Shown here: positions 37,401 to 49,400 of the stretch, piece by piece
Position numbering within the stretch: the stretch's first letter is position 1
Layout of the letters: each line of letters opens with the position of its first letter
Assembly (NCBI RefSeq): GCF_020740795.1
Contig: NC_067282.1
Span: 149,778,858 to 149,842,857, forward strand
DNA: 64,000 nucleotides
Direction of reading: 5' to 3'
From: Apus apus
Lineage: Eukaryota; Chordata; Aves; Apodiformes; Apodidae
Position numbers and translations under genes: made by a program
The notes under the pieces: model-generated
What the model was told of the DNA's origin: nothing
Database searches by the model: none
Seen by the model: the letters and a program-made list of their open reading frames with translations, nothing else

Positions 37401-40400
37401 ATGATCATGATCCTTACATCACTCTCAAAAGCACTGTAAGTACTATAAAAATGTTAAATATCTTAAATAGCATAAACTTAAAAATCAGTTAAATTTTCCC
37501 ACTGCCAAGTAGGCTGACTTATGATCTATAGGTGCTTGCAGTCCTTTTCCAAAGGTTTGACAGATTTTTGGTAAGAAGGAGCTCTTTTCTTCTAGAGTTG
37601 CTTTGTGCAGTCCTCTGTGTGTGCTTTTTACGTCAAAGTTGTATGTTAAGGTGAACTGGCTCATTGTTTAAGCCACATGCTTCTGTATGTGGAGGTGGTT
37701 TGTTGCCTATGGAGTAGGACTCAGAAAATGCTTGTTTGTCTTTTTATGGTGAACAGGGGTTCAGCATGCAAGACATGAGGTAATCTTTCTCTACTTAGCT
37801 CTACTTAACATCAGTATTGCTGTGGCTAGAATATTGAGTGCCTCCTCAGAAAAGCAATGGAGAGATTCCAGGGAATATCCCAAAGTTTAGTTCAGAAGGA
37901 TAGATTGCAATTTGTAATTGATTTAATTTACGTAGGGAGGTTACAAAAATCAATTACAAGGTGAGGTTGCATGAGAAGAGACAATGTAATCTAGAGAACA
38001 ACCATGAGAGACTGTGATCATCTGGGACATGGTGGTGGAGCGGGTGAATTTTTAAGACATCTTACAGGTTATCAGAATCATACAGATTCTGAGATTTTTA
38101 TGGATCCTGTCCTTTCTATACTGTTTTGGATTCTTTACAAAGCTAATGAGATTGAAAGAAAAGAGTTGCTATAGGCTTCTACCACAATGTCTAGTTGCTG
38201 TGTCAGGGGGGTTTGTCTAACAAGTGTGATCTCAGACAAGGAGCTGTTATGGTCACTTCAGGTACAGAACTCAAGGAGGAAGGTGTACCCCTTACCTGTA
38301 AAACTAGTTCACTTGCTATGTGCACTTTTGGGCACTATATGTTTTCTCTTGAGTTCCACTGACTGGTTCATGATTTTTCTTACTCCTGTGTACCAGGAGA
38401 TGAGAGAAATGCTTTAAAAGACAAAGACATTCACACAGGGATTCACAACTTTGTTCCAAACATAAAAAAGATGCTTTAACTGAATAAAAAAGAAATTAAA
38501 AGCTTACAACAAGAAATGTCTTGTATGTGTTGCATATTTGAAGAATGGTATCTGTTTGATTAAGACTATTGACTTCTATGTACAGTTTTTAATTTTCCAC
38601 TAACAAAAATTCCCTGGATGCCTTCCATTCCTCAGTAACAATAAAAATTAGATGAGATGTGTTCTGGTATGGCTGCATTCCCAGTATAGCTGTGGGCAGT
38701 ATTTTTCTGGAAATATTTTCCAGAAAGTAGACATTGCTTTAATGCTCTTGGAATTGCTTTCTGGATGTGAGGAGTAGTTACAATAGGCTTATTGCGTAAA
38801 AAGTTATTACACTACAAAGTGCTCAAGGCATGAGAGCACAAGGGAAATAAGCTATGTATGTGGGCTCCTGGTGGTGATTTCTTTTCAGCAGTGGACTGCA
38901 TCATGATAGCTACAAAAGATGGCTTCATATTTGGTGATGAAACATCTCTGAATTCACCTAGGTCCACAGAAATAGTCCTTCAGTCTGTGTAATAACTACT
39001 CAATCTCCCCATGGTTCAGTCTTGTTCCTGACTTTCTCTGTTTACCACCATAAGCGGGTTTTAGGCAAGTGGGCAGCAGGACATTGGGTTTCAAGTGTTT
39101 TCAGTTATGGTTAAAAGGTATTACTGATTCAACCTTTTGAACGTGTGTAGTTTTGTGCCTTTATGTGCTTTGTTGAACATCTGTTGTCCTCTCTTTTGCT
39201 GTTCAGGATCAGTATGAACAGGAGGACTTTTTGATTAAGCCCAGTGACAATCTTGTCCTTTGTGGCAGAGTTGATAAAGACTACTGTAGTTTGGAGGTTC
39301 ATGGTAAGTAACAGGGTTTGTTCCCTACAGTGAATTTAGGGAATATGTCTTATCTATCTTGTTCCATATGGCTGTGTAGAAAAAGTGGGACGTATTTTTG
39401 GAAGGGATTTTTTCTCCCTGTCTACTCCCAAGTGTTTTGTCCTCTTTCATGTGATACAGTGCTTTAGCCAATTTCCAGAAATGGTGTCTTCAATGTGGAG
39501 TTGGTGTTACTTAGATCATGTGCCTTTATCAGGCTGCATAGCATTTCCTTTTTTTGTATTATTCCTAATGACACTTAGAAAATACTATGGCATTTTTATT
39601 CTCTGAACATATAATATTTCTTCCAGTTACTTTCCATATCATTCAAGCTTCCTCTTATGGTTTGTTTTTTTCTGTTTAGTTTGGGTTTTTTCCTTGCTTT
39701 CTCCTTGCTTCTTTAAATGAGTTTTCCACTGCTAGGAGTATTAAAATCAGCACCTTTATCATCTTAGTTTTAGGAGGATGATCCTTGGTAAGGTCTGACT
39801 ACCACTTGTTCTAGAGATGCCATTAGTTTTACTGTGTAAAAGATTTTTCTTTTGTAGCAAGGAGTACTATTGAGTGTGCTGAAGTGTTTTCTTTTCTTAT
39901 GGTGGTTCTTTGGGGGAATGTTTCTGGCTATGCTTCTGCTATGTTTGAATGCATCTCTTCAGATACCAGCATCTGTATAAACTTATAAAACAATAGCACA
40001 GGCTCCTGCAATTTGTAACATTGGGTAGCCCTCTCTTAGTTAATTACTAAGACTATTTATTTAACTGAAGACTTTAGTTAGTATCTGAACATTTGTCATG
40101 TACACTTACAAACAGCACAGTGGTTTTGTGTGTATGATACCATTTTATTAAAATAAGTAATGGGTTTTATCTGCTATCCAGCTAGTAATTATTTTCATTA
40201 TATGGAGAAAAATAGATGGCTAAAGGGAATGTTGTACTTAGTACATAGCTGCTTTACCAAAACTGTTCCTGTATCTCAGTTACAGCCTGCTGAAGGTAAC
40301 TTCATCTGACTTCTTCAGCTTCCTCTAATTTGTAAACTGTCATTTACCTTCATTTCCCCTTTGACTGCATCTGGATTTTTTTTTTTAAATTTCTGATTCT

Positions 40401-43400
40401 GTAAAATGAATGTCTAAGCCTTCCTTAATGTAACCTGATGTAGAAAGTCCTGGAAATAGAACATCTATTTTAAAGTGATCTTACAAACAAAGTAGTATTG
40501 CATGGCATGGTAGGAATAAAGTGTCTTAAGCTTTTCTGAACTTATCACTTCTTTATCTAAAGTACTCAGGAGAAAGTTTGTTTCATGGGATCCTGTGAGG
40601 TGAAACATCACTACTTGAGGGCACTGGACTCCACACAAAAAAGCTGAACACACTTCAAGCTTACATTCTAGACCTCCTTGACAATTTAGTGTTTGCCACA
40701 TCTGCCTTTTGCAGAAGTGAACTGTTCAGAGTTGCTTGCTGTTCCTCTTCGCTGATGTCTTATATATCTCTTAATTTTTTTCAGTTTATAATCACGAAGA
40801 GAACTCATTTTATGTACATCATGATATTCTCTTGCCTGCTTACCCTCTAAGTCTGGAATGGTTGAATTTTGATCCTAGTCCTGATGAATCACTAGGTAAA
40901 TTACAAGGAATGCTGTAAATGTCCAGTTAAATGTTTTTGGTTTGTTTTTTTTTTAATTTGAAAAATATATAAATGGAATGTTGTCACTAGATGTTTTCCT
41001 CGAGTGGTACAAGCAGAAATAAAACCATGGTGTTAAGATAGAAAAACTAAATATCAGGTTTTTATTTGGGGATACAGTCATCTTAGTGATGCTACTCTAA
41101 CAAGTGATTTGACTAAAACACTGGTTTTATTACAAATAATAAAGTTACTGTAAATTAGCAGATCAGAGTAAGCTCTTCTCTAATCTGCTTTATTTTCTAT
41201 TTGCAAAGGAAAGGTTGCTTTTGTTCTAACTCATTACAGCCAATGCAGTTGATTAACTGTAAAACACAGCAAAATTTATAAATGTTTATGTAAATAGTAA
41301 CCTTTTTCTTGTGTTTTACAGATACTCTTTTTCATAGTACAAGGAGTGTGTTTTGGGGCTTTTTTCCTTAAAAAACCCCACAAACCAAACAAAAAAAATG
41401 TGGAACTTTGCTTCTTTGAGCAGTTACTTGTACTAAAGGGGAAGCGTATTGGAGATTAAGTAATTTTTTTTCTGGCAACATTTGCTGTCGGTTGATATTT
41501 TAAATAGCTCCTTGTCAGTATTAAACATCAAGTATGTTAAAATAGAAGAATCTGGCACATAAGTATAAGCTTTACTTAATCAAAGAAATAAGCAACAGCT
41601 GGGTTTCCAAATGTGCTGTTTCGTAACTCTAAATAAATGTGGTTGCATTTGGATTTCTTCTTGTAGGAAATTATGTTGCAGTCGGTAACATGACCCCAGT
41701 TATTGACATTTGGGACCTTGATATAGTAGAATCCTTAGAACCAGTCTTTTCTCTTGGAAGCAAGAAAGAGAAAAAGAAGAAAAAGAAAGGAAAGAAAGTA
41801 AGTATGGCAGAATGGTTTATCTGGCTGGGTGGAAGAAACTTAGAGCAAGGATAATGTTATTATTACTTTTTTTTTCCACATGCTGAAAACATAATAGATA
41901 ATTTGGTTTAATTCCATCATGTTGGAAGATGGTGTTTGAGAAAGGTTGTAGAAGACAATGTCGTGGTAATCTGCAGTAGGATAAAATTAGTATTTTCCTG
42001 TGACTCAGAGAGTTGAAAAGGCATTGAGCAATAAAGGACATGGTTGACACTAATAAAATACATTTAATCAGGATTCATCTCTGTTAGCTTTATCTATCTC
42101 AAATTTAAGCATATTTTAAGCTTGTAATCGAGATTGTATAAGGTCAATGCATAGAGACAGCCCCAGAAAATGGCTGAGTTTCTTTTAGAGGACTGTAGAG
42201 AAAACTTAAACTACCAAAGAGAGAGACTAAGGTTTAGACTGGATGCTAAGTTATGGGACATGAATCTGGTACTCATTGTATGCCCAAAAGCCTTCTTGTG
42301 ATTTCTCAAAATTCTTTGGTATGGAAAACAAGTATGGAAGATAACATAACTTAAATCTTTTAGATTTTGCTTATAGTAGATGCTATAGGGAAGGTCAGCA
42401 TGGTATGTGGCAAATCTTGGTTTCCCAAACAAAGGAGCACTCAGTGTTAGTCAGCTAAAGAACCACTCTGTGGGATTGTGAAGGTAGTTTATTTCTTGAG
42501 CTCTCAGGCCTCCTGGTTTTAAAAACAATAGAGAAAATATCCTCAGAAGTGGAATTTGTTTTGTGAAACTTGCTTCTGAAAATCACTGAGTTATTGGAAT
42601 TTCTGTTAAAGATACCACTCATAAATGTTACCTCAATCTGAAATGCTAACTGTTCTCTGTACGGATAATTAAACCCTGGAATCAAGAACAGAAGAAGAAT
42701 GGGATGGCCTTTGGGTAGTTTTCATTTGCTGTCCCAGTAAACTTTTAAGCTTAACCATTTTTAATTAGAATTTGTAGGAGCTGGCAGTTACAAGGGCCTA
42801 AAGCTCAGTTAATTGAGAGGAGGGAGAGGGAACTGCCAGAAGTGTTTAGAAAGAAACTGAAGATGCTGCACGTTATCTGGAGACAATGACGTTTCTTCTG
42901 CTAGCCTGAAGGGAGTAACCAGTTGTGTAAGCCCACCAGCTGTGGATGGAACAATCTTGAGATCTGGCATAGGAAGCAAGGTGCAGGTACTGCAGAGACA
43001 GTTCTATCAAAAGCCTTGTTGCAGCAAGTGGGAATAATTTAAGACATGAATTGTTTGTGTAGGCATTAATGTGTTCAGACTAATGTCTTGTAATGCTTGG
43101 TTTCTGTGGAAGCTGTAATTCTCAAAAGTGTGTTGTTTTATCTCCATACAGAGTTTATCTTCAGAAGAGACAGTGAAAGGACATACTGATGCTGTGCTTG
43201 ATCTTTCATGGAATAAACAAAGCAGGTAAAAGAATATTTGAATTACAATGGATGTTGATAAAGTTGTGTGCTTGATTAAGCATATATTTTTTCACACAAA
43301 CCCAGAATCTTACGTAGTATAACACTGAACTTGAAAGCTGTGCTGAAGCGAAGCAGTTCTCAAAAATACACACACAGCCCTACTTTTTTTGTTTGGTGTT

Positions 43401-46400
43401 TTTTTTAAGTAGAATTATTTATTTAATGAATTAATTATTTTTAAACCTATTTATTTCTGCAGATCAGTTTCTATTTGCTAGTTGTCCAGTTGAGGGCAGG
43501 GCTAAGGTAGGTCTAAGCCATTAGATGTCTGCTACATTTAAGTCAGATGCACAAATTGGACAAGCAGAAGGGCTGCCCTGCTCTGTGCCAGTCTGACAGT
43601 GACCTAAAACACCATTTCAACAGCTAGAAGTAGATCTATAGAAGGCAGTCCTTGCTATGCTGTTTTTTTTTTTCCTCTGGCTTTAGCCCCAGAGCTGTGA
43701 ACAGAAAAAAGAGTGTGAAAGGCCCAATAGCACAGTTATACCAATGCCTCTGACCTTTGGATTTTCTGAGGCAGAATTCCCTGCTGCCTGAATGAACTAG
43801 CAATGAAGTGCTGCTATTGCAGCAACGCAGAGCTGGTTCATCTTGGGAGAGAGGTCATGGACAATGGGCTGACTGAAATAAAGATCCTGCTGGTTTTGTA
43901 TCACTTGGGTGGTTTTCAAGAGTTCAACTGTCAGAGGATCCTCAGCAAGGGCCACGAAACTATTCCAGTCAGACACAAGCTGATTTTTTTTATATATATA
44001 TTTCCTGGTGTCATGAATGTTTCTGAAGATACACATAGTCAATTCTGCTTACTTCTTCCTGATCAGCAGTTGTAAGCCTTCACTTACAATGCTTTCTTAT
44101 CTAGATACCAAAGAAGGAAACTTCCACATAGACATGCTGTAAATGTACATAAATTGCAGTCGTAATTTAAACTGTGCTGTCTTTTGTTTTTAAATTATAC
44201 ATAAGCACAGAGCATGATAGTGATCATTCCATCAGTGTTACAAAGGAGTAGTTTTCATATACCTAGTAATGCTGTGTCTGGAATTCCATGATGTGCTGAG
44301 TTACAGATTCATTGATACTGGCTGATATTTCAGGAAATAAAAACAGCCTTGAAGTGGGAGAGACTTAGGGGCAAAATAAGGAACTCCCTGGAGCACCTAT
44401 ATTTAAATGTTTTGTTGTTTGTTTGTTTTTAAGCAAGACATATTGTGACAGCTCTCTACAAATAACTGCCTGTAGGTCATAATGATGTTGCTGTAAAATG
44501 TTCTCCTAGCCTTCACTATGCATTTTCTTAACTTCCCCTTGTAACATAGTTTGGAAGAACAGTGTTTCCAGGAGAATGTTATCTCTTTCAGTCAGAAATA
44601 CTTGGTTACTATTAAAAAATAATATGATAGTATAAGGGGAGCAGTTTCAATCTGAAATCGGATGTTAAAGTAATAGATCTGTTTATAAGAGCAACAGTAG
44701 CAACTGTGGTGTGTATTTGACAGGCCTTTGGGAATATTTGATTTTTTGTCTGATTAAACTTCTAAACTGTGTTTGTTGCTTTAACACAATTTATCAAGTT
44801 GAAATGAGGGGTCTGTAAACTAACTAAAATGTTAGTGGTTCCTTTCAGCATTCTATGAAGGATGTACAGCATTGGGTCTTCAGTAGTTACATTAACACTC
44901 CGATATTGGAGAGCAAAATATTTTAAAAATAGGTTTGTCCTGCTCTTGGCTGTATACATATGCCAGTAAAACCAAGTTACATAGGTAATGTTTAAAAATA
45001 ATATATTAATGTCAAAGGAAAGGGAAGTGTTTTAAAGCCTTTGTTGCTTTGTTTTGTTCAATAAATCTTCCAGTAAATGAATTTTAAGTGGTGGGGGGGG
45101 AATATAAGGAAAACTGTCACTTATTCTGAGTGTTGTACTCATATAATGTATATAGCCTATTTGTAGACTTGTAGGTTAGAATTACCTTCAGGAACTTATC
45201 CCTCAGGCTTGAGACACAGTCAATAGACTAGCAATGCACTTGATCTCAGAATCAGGCTCTGTATGTATGTATTTTGGATGTTTGACCATTATTTATTGAT
45301 ATCCATATAAAGATTTTTAAAACTTTTTTTTTTTAATCCATTATCAGGAATGTTTTAGCAAGTGCGTCTGCTGACAATACTGTGATTCTGTGGGATATGT
45401 CTGTGGGTAATCCAGCAGCCAGCCTGATGCTACACACAGACAAGGTACATAATAATTGTTATGTTTCTTCCACTGTAAAATACAGAGAAAAAATAACTGC
45501 AGTTTTTCATTAGCTGCTTGGTAGTTTACCCTTAGAATAACAGTTCTGTAATTTTCTAAGAACTATGCAGAATTCTTTACATTTCTGAATTAGTTGCTTT
45601 GGCAAACAACTCTGTATTTGCTTTTAAAAATGTTATTAAATTTATCCCTTGGAAAGCTTGAAAAGATACACAGCAGTTTTTAAAATGCCTTTTGTGTGAA
45701 AGCCCTGATGGTAGGGAATCTTATTAGTACTTAAAAGCTACAAAAAATAGATCTCTTGAGCATAGGTCAAACGAACCCTCTCCTAAGGAAACAATGAGTG
45801 TCAGTTACAGTTTGTTCTAGGTAAGAAAGGTTTAAAATAAATGACACTAAAATACCATAGTGGTGGATACCTCAGAAATTAATTCCTCTCATAGTAATTA
45901 AAATGTGAAAGTTAGTTATTAGTAGCTATAACCTTATTTTGCTGTCAATAAAGTCACTACCCTTGGCAAACTCCCAACTTCCATTTTTTGCTAACATCTG
46001 CATTTTCCCCCAAACTGGAAGCTGCTACTCTTTTGCTTCTTCCAGCTTATTTTTTAATATCAAGGGCAGGAAGGGGGTGTGTGGTTCTGTTCAGTTAAAC
46101 ATATTGGAAAATATCTTGTTTCCATGGGGTGGAAATGTTTGAAATAAAAATAATGTGCATCTGTTGCACTGTTTTATGAGAAACCTGAGTATCAAAAAGC
46201 TTAATAGGAGGGTGTTTTTGGAGGAAATGTGTGGGTTTGGGGGATGGAGGGGTTATGCTCTGTGTGTTCCTATATATGGATGTTATATTTAAAGCTCGTT
46301 TTTTAAAATAAAATCTTCTGTTATCTAGGTCCAGACAGTGCAGTTTCATCCATTTGAAACTCAGACCCTTATTTCTGGATCTTACGATAAGTAAGTCAGG

Positions 46401-49400
46401 GTGATATTTTCAAATGTTACATACAGAGAGGGTATTAGTACTGAATTAATCCCATTAAGTTGTCTCATGTTTTCCATTTGCTTATAACTGTGCCAAATTT
46501 GAGTAATGCTGTTATTTTTTTCCAGTAAGGTAGCCAGGTTTGTATGTGCCCAAGATGTAGTTTTCCTTACCTCTTTCTCAGGACTAGCCAAATCCTTTAA
46601 CCATCTGGACTGACCTTTTCTGTGCCAGGTGCCTGGTCCAAAGTGAACTGATTTCTTAATTTGGCCTTACGGCATTTTCTGCATTGGGAATGTGTCACTG
46701 GTCCTTCCTGTGAAAACTTGTCCAGGTTTTGCCAAATAAGACGAGGGTAGGGGCATGAGAGACTAAAGTTGCAGTCCACTCCTGACAGCCTCTGTTGACA
46801 GGCGTGCCATAGACCAAGTCTAACAGGCTATCTCCTGTGATTGCAGTTTGGAGATGCTGAAGTGGTGATTTCTGTCTGCACACTTGGACTAGCTCTGTAA
46901 CTGCTAGTTTCTGTAAGCCCTGCCAGCCAAAAAACTTCCCCTCTGTTCTCCCATCTCCTAGGGCTAGCTTTTAAATTTTGTTCTAGAACCATGACTTTTT
47001 TATATAATTTTTTTTTTCTGCTGCTTTTAAAACTTTTTTCCTTGTGTTAAAAGTATTGAAAGACTTCTCAATCTTTAGCCAACCCTTTATGTTCTCTGGC
47101 TTGTGTTATGCTCTTGCTGTATCTGCTGAAGTAAAAGTGTCGGAGAAAAACTTTTATTGCTGTTAGGAACCTGTTGGGAAAACATCCAAACACTGATACC
47201 AGTTTACCAATCTCTTTTTAGCTAGCCCACGGACACCTACAATCCAGTGAACTATCTATAAACTAGTAGGCTGCCTTTGTGGATTTTTCCTGTAAAGCTT
47301 CCCAAGACTACAGGCAATTCAAAGAATACTGGCAGATGCCTTCCTAACCTGAAAGACTGTTAAAAATTATACATGTAGTAAAACTGTTGTTGTAAAATGC
47401 CTGGGGAAAGAACTGAGAAATCTAGACAACATTTCTTTGGCTTTAATTATAGGATGGAGTGGGAGTGGGTTACACTGTGGATGTAAATAGTTATGAGATG
47501 TTGAGAGAGTGACATCATTGGTCCCTTCTTGCATTTGCATCCAGGAGCTTTTTGAGTTGGTACAGATTCTACCATCACTGGGCTGAGCATAAGCCTGTAA
47601 ATGATCTCAAAGGACCCACTAACTCCCATCTGCTCTTTTTCCTTTTCAGAGTAGCATTTCCCTAACCACTTGTAAAGATTTTTTTTTAATTAAACCATAT
47701 TTGAAAATGTTTGCATATGTATCACAAATTGATTTCCTAATTAGTGTTATTTTGAACAGTCATTACTTGACTCTCCTGAAGTCTCTTAATTATTAAGTGA
47801 TATATTTGCATAATTATGGTCTTCTGCATGATAAGTATCTTATGTATTGAGCAAATTTGAGCACTCTTTGCTTAAACAGAATGGCTCTATATAGAAAAAG
47901 TTTGTGCTTATCTGGGAAATTTTCATCTGTTTTAAGATTGAAAAGTAAAGTTGTTTCCAGTGTAATTTTTGCATTGTAGTTTTACATGGACCTTCTGTAA
48001 ATGCCAGTGGTAAAGTTCATAAAGTATTCTGCCATGATTTTATTTCTTTTCTTAATTTCCCACCCCTTTTTCCCATAGATCAGCTGTGCTGTATGATTGC
48101 AGAAACCCACAAGATAACCATCGAGTGTGGCGGTTTAGTGGTCAGGTTGAAAGAGTAACCTGGAATCATTTCTCCCCGTGTAATTTCCTAGTGAGTACAT
48201 GCTCTTCTGTTGCCATTTAATTTAATCTGTATTTTTGTGTTTCTGCATCTTATCATGGACAGTTGAACCGCTGGCGTTGCTTATTTTAAAAATGCTGTAT
48301 GTGGGAGGATGGTTGTAGGTAGTTTTTCAGCAAGTGTGTCAAGACCAGCTACTTGTTTGGTGGTGTCTTTGTGGTCACAGTAGAAAAGCAATTGACGCTG
48401 ATGCGTTTTCACTCCAAAGGCGGCTTCTTTACCATGTTGTTACAGTGTTCAGCAGCTGGGATATATTTTCCTTTGCATAGCTGCTATTGTGTTTCATGTC
48501 ATGAGGAAATTGCAACTGACAAGTAGCTAAGTGGAACCAAGAGCCCGATTATTAACTCGGTGTTTCAAATCAGCACTAGAGGGCACTGTCCTCCTGGCTG
48601 GTATTGAGTAAAAATGTCTGTTTTGTCGCGATTTTTATAATAGAATTTTTAAACATAATTTAAAACCAAATTTTTTTTTATTTTTTTTTTTAAATTATCT
48701 CAGTGGCTGTTTAGTTCTCTGTTGCAGCCAACAAAAGCAGTTGCTCAGTTCTGTTGGGTTTATGCCGTGGATCTCTCTGTGTAATCACACTTGGCTTTGC
48801 ACAGGGCTATTACATAGCCACCAGATGCTTCCAGGAAGTCTGAACTGACAGTTAAGAGACTGAAGGCTCTGTATTTAATTGTCTAACGAGAAACCCAAGC
48901 ATAGTAGTGCAGCCATCTTCAAAAGACAATTTGAAAAATGCATATAGGATTAAGATTTCTGTGTAAGTCCCTGCAGCATAGTTTAGGTACATAGAATAGC
49001 TCAGGCACCAGCTGGTTGGAGTCTGACTTTAAGGATGCAGAGCTGTGTACCCTGTGTAATATGCCCTAGTGAGAAGTAACATAAGCCTGCCTCAAATCAC
49101 AGGGATTTACTGGAGCATGGGTATTATTTCACAGGAGCTTTTTGCCAAAGGAGTAACTGCCACTGTTTGTTTTTAAAATGTTGTGGTTTCTTTAGGCAAG
49201 CACAGAGGATGGCTTTGTGTACTGTCTGGATGCTCGTGCTGATAAGCCACTGTTTACTCTGAAGGCTCATGATGAAGAGGTGTCAGGTAAACTGTGTGTG
49301 TTGTATTTGTCCCCCAGTGGCAAGGCACAGCTGGGAGATGTCTTCAGTCGCTAGGACTGAGGTGGTTGTGATTCCTTGCTTAACAAATGAGAGCTGTGCA

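Larger units (their letters stand above)
37436..48078 (+). other. PWP1: PWP1 introns 4-10
   Basis: Seven AT-rich introns between the exons listed. No CR1 copy, RNA gene or nested gene was recognised. Poly(T) runs and short open frames (for example 43797-44075) appear to be chance. Confidence 0.7.
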
